Below are positions 27,621 through 33,350 of a stretch of 33,350 nt of DNA, piece after piece. A program made the translations under genes and the position numbers. The DNA is from Rhodospirillales bacterium (GTDB taxonomy: Bacteria; Pseudomonadota; Alphaproteobacteria; QKFK01; SZUA-500), in NCBI GenBank assembly GCA_003252195.1, contig QKFK01000186.1, forward strand, positions 1 to 33,350. Direction: 5' to 3'. Position 1 is the first letter of the stretch. The number at the start of each line of letters is the position of its first letter. Under the pieces are notes generated by a model. It did no database searches and was not told the DNA's origin. It worked only from the letters and a program-made list of their open reading frames with translations.

Positions 27621-28448
27621 CTAGTTAACCAAGAACAACGGCATGCTTTGACCTGCCCCTAAAAGCACCTCTTTAGTAACACCGCCTAAGATTAAACGTT
27701 TTAACGAGCTACTTGCATATGCCCCCATAATAATGCCATCAACCTTTTTCTTTTTTGCAATATCTAACAACTCTGCAACATCTTTAATAGAATGAACAGA
27801 AGGCTTCTTTTTATTATAGGTCGCAATGTACTCTACAAGCTCTTCGACCCCGCTTATATGCAAATGATTTTCTTGCATATCGGCAATTTGGAGTTTGTTT
27901 TTCTCTATTATACGATTACTTAATGACAGCGCTTTACCTGCTTGAAAATAATCATTCCACAACAGCATTGGGGATTTAAATTCTAAAGAGGTTACTTTAT
28001 CAGAAACGGCAATTACTGGCTTACCACTTTCTTCTAGCAGATTCTGCATCAGCCATAATGTTTTATCATTATTCTCGATATCATATGGGAAGATAACCAA
28101 ATCAGCGACTCTTGCTCTTAGGCAAAGCACCTCAGCTTCTATTCCATCTAGCACCTTAAAAGAGATTTTAGCTTTAGAAGAAACATCTTTTGACAAGACA
28201 TTAAAAACATCTTCAATTTTATCAGTTTTTTTATTCTCTTGTTCAATATTCTGATCAAGAGTGTCTTGCATCAAAGTAACGGTAGATATTTCTCCATACA
28301 TAGGAACTATGTCAACGGACGGAGAGTTTATCCTTAAAAACTCTAGCTTTGCATATCCATAATTATCTGCAAACGCTATCGCCATAGGAAAAACATGTTT
28401 AAGCTCTGCAACAGATGATACATAACATATAACACTTCCTTTTACCAT
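27621..28448 (-). CDS. universal stress protein-like (tandem Usp-fold) protein
   Basis: C-terminal DGIIMGAYASSSLKRLILGGVTKEVLLGAGQSMPLFLVN matches the UspA C-terminal ATP-binding signature; N-terminal half has DLVIFPYD and SGKPVIAVS. Confidence 0.8.
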   Translation of the reverse strand: MVKGSVICYVSSVAELKHVFPMAIAFADNYGYAKLEFLRINSPSVDIVPMYGEISTVTLMQDTLDQNIEQENKKTDKIEDVFNVLSKDVSSKAKISFKVLDGIEAEVLCLRARVADLVIFPYDIENNDKTLWLMQNLLEESGKPVIAVSDKVTSLEFKSPMLLWNDYFQAGKALSLSNRIIEKNKLQIADMQENHLHISGVEELVEYIATYNKKKPSVHSIKDVAELLDIAKKKKVDGIIMGAYASSSLKRLILGGVTKEVLLGAGQSMPLFLVN

Positions 28449-28471
28449 CACACACCCCCTATTAACGGCTT

Positions 28472-30022
28472 TTAGCAGCCTATTATAGCTCTTGCATCAG
28501 CAAGCGTTTCTTCTCTATCTTTGGCTGTATTAATCTTATTCCACGTAATCTCGCCAACATCAGTATCAAGCTGACGCATAAGCACCTTCATAGATTTAAC
28601 ATCAGATGGATTACGCTCTCTTTTCATTACTCTTTCTGCTCTCACCTCAAGTGGAGCATCCATCCAGAAACCATAGAAAGGAACACCTAAATCTTTAGCG
28701 ATTTGCTCAATATTTTCTCTTTCTTCTTGTGAAGCAAAAATACCGTCTGCTAATGCTACTCTACCACATTTTATCACATTTGTGCATTCATCACGCAATT
28801 TATCATAGGTTTTTTGATTCATTTCTGGAGTATAGCTATCTTTGTGCAAGTGTCCATGAGGAAGCTCTCCACACAATCTTTTACGCAAAATATCTGTACG
28901 CAAAATCATAGCCCCAGGGCTAGTGCCTAAAAATGGTGCAATTTCTCGAGTTAAACGAGACTTACCACTACCAGACAAACCACCACAAGCAACAATGAAT
29001 GGAGCTGGAGGATTGAGTATTTCACGAGCTAGCACAAAATACTCATAGGCTTTTTGACGGTGATAAATTGCCTCACCTTCATCTTCTCTAGTTTCAGATA
29101 AGGTTGCATTTACCAAAGCTCTAACCGCAGATTTACATGATTGGAATAAGCTAAGCAATGGAATCCCCTGCAAATCATCTGAATAAGCCATATAATGGTT
29201 AAACAATATACTACAGAGTCTTCTCTGCCCTCTAAACTCTAAATCTAACAACAAATATGATAAATCATACAATGTATCAATACATGAGAAATCATCATTA
29301 AATTCTATAGGGTCAAACAAAACAGGCTTTTTATCTTTCATACAAATATTACGAAGTTGCAAATCTCCATGACATTCTTTAACCATGCCATTATTACGAC
29401 GTTCTTCTATCAATGGGGCATATTTTTCTAGCTCTTCGATTGCCTTCTTATAATAATCATCAATTTCATGACTTCTAAACAATCTAGGGGCAAAACTCTG
29501 CAAAACCTCACAATTCTGAGTAATAACAGCCTTAAAAGATGCTACCGAACCTTTATCTTTTCTAACCTTGGCTTTTTCGTGTAAATCAACCATCTTCTCG
29601 GCTAAATCCATCATCTCAAAGCGGTCTAGCTCGCCTTCATCTGACAAATGCTGATACACAACAGCCTCTGGGAATCTACGCATCAAAATTACATAATCAG
29701 CAATTTTAGAATATTCATCATCACTTTTACCAATTGAGAAAGTGCCATCTGATAATGCATAAACAGGGCAAACACTTATTGCAATATCATCACCATATGC
29801 CTGCAAAAGCTGAAATTCTTTTTCGCAATAGAGTTTTCTTTTCTCAACAGAAGAATAATCAAGATAAGGATAGCGTACGTCTTTTTTCATTTTATAAGCA
29901 TTATCATCAACCAAAAACACATAAGACATATGAGTTTCTTTTACCAAAACTTCTTGAGCCCCTGCGTATGCTTTGGGAGTTGAAAGATATTTAACTACAT
30001 CTTTTTGAGTAACGCCAACCAC
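28472..30022 (-). CDS. fused aminoglycoside phosphotransferase-like / P-loop AAA kinase protein
   Basis: APH-like ECHGDLQLRNICMKDKKPVLFDPIEFND; P-loop ACGGLSGSGKSRLTREI; SDVKSMKVLMRQ. GTG start at 30022 has SD aaggag and is preferred to the ORF track start. Confidence 0.85.
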   Translation of the reverse strand: MVGVTQKDVVKYLSTPKAYAGAQEVLVKETHMSYVFLVDDNAYKMKKDVRYPYLDYSSVEKRKLYCEKEFQLLQAYGDDIAISVCPVYALSDGTFSIGKSDDEYSKIADYVILMRRFPEAVVYQHLSDEGELDRFEMMDLAEKMVDLHEKAKVRKDKGSVASFKAVITQNCEVLQSFAPRLFRSHEIDDYYKKAIEELEKYAPLIEERRNNGMVKECHGDLQLRNICMKDKKPVLFDPIEFNDDFSCIDTLYDLSYLLLDLEFRGQRRLCSILFNHYMAYSDDLQGIPLLSLFQSCKSAVRALVNATLSETREDEGEAIYHRQKAYEYFVLAREILNPPAPFIVACGGLSGSGKSRLTREIAPFLGTSPGAMILRTDILRKRLCGELPHGHLHKDSYTPEMNQKTYDKLRDECTNVIKCGRVALADGIFASQEERENIEQIAKDLGVPFYGFWMDAPLEVRAERVMKRERNPSDVKSMKVLMRQLDTDVGEITWNKINTAKDREETLADARAIIGC

Positions 30023-30089
30023 GAAAAATCTCCTTGATAAATTTATGATTTTTAACCAATTTATACTAATTAACAAAAAGCCTCAAGGC

Positions 30090-30120
30090 AAAAAAAAGAG
30101 GTCATAATGACCTCTTTTTT
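30090..30120 (-). terminator. intrinsic terminator after guaC (symmetric)
   Basis: AAAAGAGGTCA-taa-TGACCTCTTTT with flanking A- and T-runs. Confidence 0.85.
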
Positions 30121-30128
30121 AATTTTGC

Positions 30129-31184
30129 TTATTTTCTTTCTTTATCAACTAAAGAAGAGTTAAACTGCTGAGTAACCTTGATAAAGGTTGTTCTCTTTGA
30201 AAGCTCGCGCAATGCTTTTGCACCAACATAAGTACAAGTTGAACGAACACCACCAAGAATATCTTGCATAGTTTCTGTAACAGGACCTTTATAATCAACT
30301 TTAACAGTTCTACCTTCACTAGCACGATAGTTAGCAACACCACCAGCATATTTGTTCATTGCTGTAGATGAGCTCATGCCATAGAAACATTTAAATTTGT
30401 TTCCACATTCATCTGTTTCAATTTCACCACCAGATTCATCGTGACCAGCAAGCATTCCACCAAGCATAACAAAATCTGCACCACCGCCAAAAGCTTTTGA
30501 CACATCACCTGGGCAAGTACAACCACCATCGCCAACAATTCTACCACCCAAGCCATGAGCAGCGTCTGAACATTCAATAATTGCAGATAATTGTGGGTAA
30601 CCAACACCAGTTTTAATACGTGTTGTACAAACAGAACCAGGACCAATACCAACTTTAACGATATCTGCACCAGCCAAAATCAATTCTTCTGTCATATCTG
30701 ATGTAACTACGTTACCAGCAACAATAACTTTGCTAGGGTATTTAGCTCTAACCTTTTTCAAATATTCAACAAAATGTTCACTATAACCATTAGCAACGTC
30801 GATACAAATAAACATAATATTGTCTGACAAAGCTAAGATTTGCTCTGTTTTTTCAAAATCAGCATCTGATGTACCGCAAGATACAGTCAAATATTTCAAA
30901 TCTTCTGGCTTAGTTTTTTCAACATGAGCTTTCCACTCTTCAACAGTGTAATGCTTGTGAATACATGTAATAACTTCATATTCTTTAAGTGCGTTGAACA
31001 TTTCAAATGTGCCAACTGTATCCATGTTAGCAGCCATAACAGGCACACCAGACCATGTAACACCAGAATTTTTAAATGTGTAAGTTCTTTGCAAATCAAC
31101 TTCAGAACGTGATTTAAGTGTAGAACGTTTAGGTTTAAACAATACGTCTTTAAAATCGAGCTTAAGCCCTTCTTCTATTCTCAT
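30129..31184 (-). CDS. guaC: GMP reductase
   Basis: [111 protein letters not shown]. Confidence 0.94.
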   Translation of the reverse strand: MRIEEGLKLDFKDVLFKPKRSTLKSRSEVDLQRTYTFKNSGVTWSGVPVMAANMDTVGTFEMFNALKEYEVITCIHKHYTVEEWKAHVEKTKPEDLKYLTVSCGTSDADFEKTEQILALSDNIMFICIDVANGYSEHFVEYLKKVRAKYPSKVIVAGNVVTSDMTEELILAGADIVKVGIGPGSVCTTRIKTGVGYPQLSAIIECSDAAHGLGGRIVGDGGCTCPGDVSKAFGGGADFVMLGGMLAGHDESGGEIETDECGNKFKCFYGMSSSTAMNKYAGGVANYRASEGRTVKVDYKGPVTETMQDILGGVRSTCTYVGAKALRELSKRTTFIKVTQQFNSSLVDKERK

Positions 31185-31346
31185 TATATTTTGCTCCTAG
31201 CAAATTTTATTGGACTTATACAAAGTTTACGCAAAAGATGTTCAACAACAAGCTTTTTTTATTTTTTTTAAGATTTATTATATAGATTTGCAAATATTAT
31301 ACATCAACACTATATTGTTTTTTACAAATAAGGTTATGAGGATTAC

Positions 31347-32285
31347 ATGGTTAATAAAAGTTTATATCAGATTTTGGGAGTTAGCAAAACAGCAAGCGAT
31401 GCTGAAATTAAAACAGCATATCGCAAGCTTGCGCGCACCATGCACCCTGACTTAAACCCTAATGACCCCAAAGCTGAAGAAAGATTCAAAGAAGTCTCAT
31501 CAGCTTATGATATTTTATCAGATAAAGAAAAACGCGCTAAATATGACCGTGGCGAAATAGATGAAAATGGTCGAGAGCGCCCAGGATATGGCTTTGGCGG
31601 TTTTGGCGGTTCTTCTGGCTTTGGTGGTGGCGCTGGTCGTTCCCGCAGATACTCAAGCAACGCTGGCTTTGATTTTTCTGATATATTTGGAGAAGATGTT
31701 TTCAGAAACTTTTCTTCTGGCGGTGGCTTTGGCGGTTCTTCACGCTCACGTGGTTCGGCTAAAGGCTCAAACATAAATTATAGCCTAAAGGTATCTTTTG
31801 AAGATGCCGTATTGGGCATAGAAAAAACCTTAAGCCTAGCCAACGCAAAAAAAATTAATGTAAAAATCCCATCAGGGACAATTGATGGTCAAACATTGCG
31901 CCTTAAAGGTCAAGGCAACCCTGGTTATGGCGGAGGAGACAACGGCGACGCTTTAATTGAAATCAAAGTAAACCCTCATCAATTTTTTGAGCTAGACGGC
32001 AAGAATGTAAAATTTGATTTACCAATTACCATAAAAGAAGCGGTTGAAGGTGCTAAAGTTACAGTCCCTACTCTAACAGGTAAAATCAACGTTACAGTTC
32101 CTGCACATTCAAACTCTGGTGATATTCTGCGCATCAAAGGTAAAGGTGTGCCAAACTTAGGCGACTTACTAATCAAATTAAAAATTGTATTACCAGATGG
32201 CAAAGATGACGCATTAGAAAAATTTGTAAAAAAATGGAAACCTGCTGATACTAAAGACCCAAGATCTAAAGCTGGGTTAGCATAA
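31347..32285 (+). CDS. DnaJ/CbpA-type J-domain co-chaperone without zinc-finger region
   Basis: J-domain with HPD (LYQILGVSKTASDAEIKTAYRKLARTMHPDLNP), Gly/Ser-rich linker, DnaJ C-terminal domain; no CxxCxGxG repeats. Confidence 0.93.
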   Translation: MVNKSLYQILGVSKTASDAEIKTAYRKLARTMHPDLNPNDPKAEERFKEVSSAYDILSDKEKRAKYDRGEIDENGRERPGYGFGGFGGSSGFGGGAGRSRRYSSNAGFDFSDIFGEDVFRNFSSGGGFGGSSRSRGSAKGSNINYSLKVSFEDAVLGIEKTLSLANAKKINVKIPSGTIDGQTLRLKGQGNPGYGGGDNGDALIEIKVNPHQFFELDGKNVKFDLPITIKEAVEGAKVTVPTLTGKINVTVPAHSNSGDILRIKGKGVPNLGDLLIKLKIVLPDGKDDALEKFVKKWKPADTKDPRSKAGLA

Positions 32286-32288
32286 AAT

Positions 32289-32317
32289 ACATTTTAGTCT
32301 AATTTGGTCTAAAATGT
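32289..32317. repeat. inverted repeat / hairpin downstream of the dnaJ-like gene
   Basis: ACATTTTAG-tctaatttggt-CTAAAATGT, 9-bp perfect arms. Confidence 0.8.
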
Positions 32318-32378
32318 GCGTGACTCACAATTGCATTTATTATATACTCCTTACAAATAATGTAAGGGTTATATATAA

Positions 32379-33350
32379 ATGACAAAAGAGCACAGCTTAA
32401 GAAAGCTTTTCTTAGGAACAGCGTTAGCCTCCACCTTATTTGCAGGCACAAGCTGTTCTTCAACCAAAAAGCTTACAAATGACAGCGAGTTACTAAAACA
32501 AAAAATTGAACAAATTGATTACAATGAAGATTATCAGTTATTACCTGAGCAATATGCAACAGGCGATATAAAAGAATTCAACCGCATTCACAAAGCTTTG
32601 TCTGTTATCGAATCTGTTAATGACCCAGAAACAAAAGACATGTTAAGAGCGACCAAACGTCGTGGTGTAAAAATTGTATTCTCTGACGGCTTAGAAACAG
32701 AAGACGGCACATATAATAATGTAACAGATATTATCACCATCAGAAGAGGAGTCAGTGATGACAAATTAGTCACCACTCTTTACCACGAGATGGTTCACGT
32801 TGTGCAAAATATGAAAAAAGCCATTGTCCCAATTGGGCTAAAAGATTTAGACCAAGCATTTGTACTAGGCAGATCAATTGAGGCTGATGCCGCCGCCCGC
32901 GCCACCTTACTTGGCTACAAACTAAAACTATTGGGTCACCCAGAATATTTTAACTGCATTCACACTCCAGTTGCTCCAGCTATTGAATTTAGCGCACGCA
33001 AAGATAAAAAGAACATAGAAAATGGCGAAGCTCTAAGAGCTGGTTTTGACGCATGTTTTTCTGATAGCGATTTTAAATCATATTATGATGCTTCAACCAT
33101 AAAACACATATCATCATTTGTACGAGATGATGAAAGCATGTCAAAAATATATTCATGTAGTGAATATAAGCCCCATGATTTTTATAGGGCCCTCGGCATA
33201 TATAACGGAAAAAACTATATTCTAGATTTAAAAGGCAAAGGTGAAATAACTGGCGAATATTATTCCAAAAAAAGCAAAACAAGCGATAAGAGCATCAAAA
33301 AAATGCAAAAGAAACTTAATGATTATATGGCAAGACAAAATAATACCAAG
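32379..33350 (+). CDS. putative lipoprotein with HExxH metallopeptidase motif (3' end outside window)
   Basis: ATG at 32379 opens a frame without stop to the window end: MTKEHSLRKLFLGTALASTLFAGTSCSSTKK (lipobox-like), TTLYHEMVHVVQNMKKA, then GRSIEADAAARATLLGYKL. Confidence 0.8.
   Translation, partial: MTKEHSLRKLFLGTALASTLFAGTSCSSTKKLTNDSELLKQKIEQIDYNEDYQLLPEQYATGDIKEFNRIHKALSVIESVNDPETKDMLRATKRRGVKIVFSDGLETEDGTYNNVTDIITIRRGVSDDKLVTTLYHEMVHVVQNMKKAIVPIGLKDLDQAFVLGRSIEADAAARATLLGYKLKLLGHPEYFNCIHTPVAPAIEFSARKDKKNIENGEALRAGFDACFSDSDFKSYYDASTIKHISSFVRDDESMSKIYSCSEYKPHDFYRALGIYNGKNYILDLKGKGEITGEYYSKKSKTSDKSIKKMQKKLNDYMARQNNTK

Noticed and set aside
28472-30022. Aminoglycoside resistance gene
   Set aside because: The APH-like half is fused to a P-loop kinase domain, an architecture common in housekeeping proteins of unknown substrate; no evidence for resistance.
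30149-30670. Val/Leu-rich minus-strand ORFs (66 and 98 aa) inside guaC in another frame
   Set aside because: Alternate-frame shadow of a well-conserved enzyme.
1-33350. CRISPR array, tRNA/rRNA, transposon or prophage
   Set aside because: No regularly spaced direct repeats, no recognisable T-loop/acceptor pattern, no transposase, integrase or phage structural proteins seen by eye; a tool scan (tRNAscan, Infernal, ISEScan) would be needed to exclude small cases.

Overview
The window is about 33 kb of AT-rich bacterial chromosome. Gene content and order (rne / AMIN-amidase / PBP1a / prfB, C4-type ALAS, ELM1-like protein, AsmA-like / glnE) point to an alphaproteobacterium; this is inference only, as no database search was run. 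Recognisable housekeeping genes: a 3' fragment of a two-ring Clp/Hsp100 ATPase, anmK, tyrS, an AsmA-like protein, glnE, prfB, PBP1a, a Tat-type N-acetylmuramoyl-L-alanine amidase, rne, an ELM1-like protein, hemA (ALAS), a Usp-like protein, an APH/AAA kinase fusion, guaC, and a DnaJ/CbpA-type chaperone. The window ends in a lipoprotein with an HExxH metallopeptidase motif that is absent from the ORF track because it runs off the edge. No tRNA, rRNA, CRISPR array, transposase or phage genes were recognised. Points of interest: (1) a Cys-rich repeat secreted protein whose C-terminus is thrown out of frame by an exact 14-bp tandem duplication; (2) a second, neighbouring C-terminal frameshift in the AsmA-like gene; (3) a Clp/Hsp100 ATPase that lacks the D2 pore-loop tyrosine, shows no M-domain or IGL/F ClpP loop, has an altered D1 Arg-finger motif and carries a very acidic tail; (4) a prfB gene read through a canonical programmed +1 frameshift, with a probable TTG start; (5) a lineage-specific-looking block between hemA and usp with two apparently related proteins of unknown function (shared TG..L..KRNG..W.P+E N-terminal motif), one preceded by a short secreted-peptide ORF containing an intrinsic terminator.
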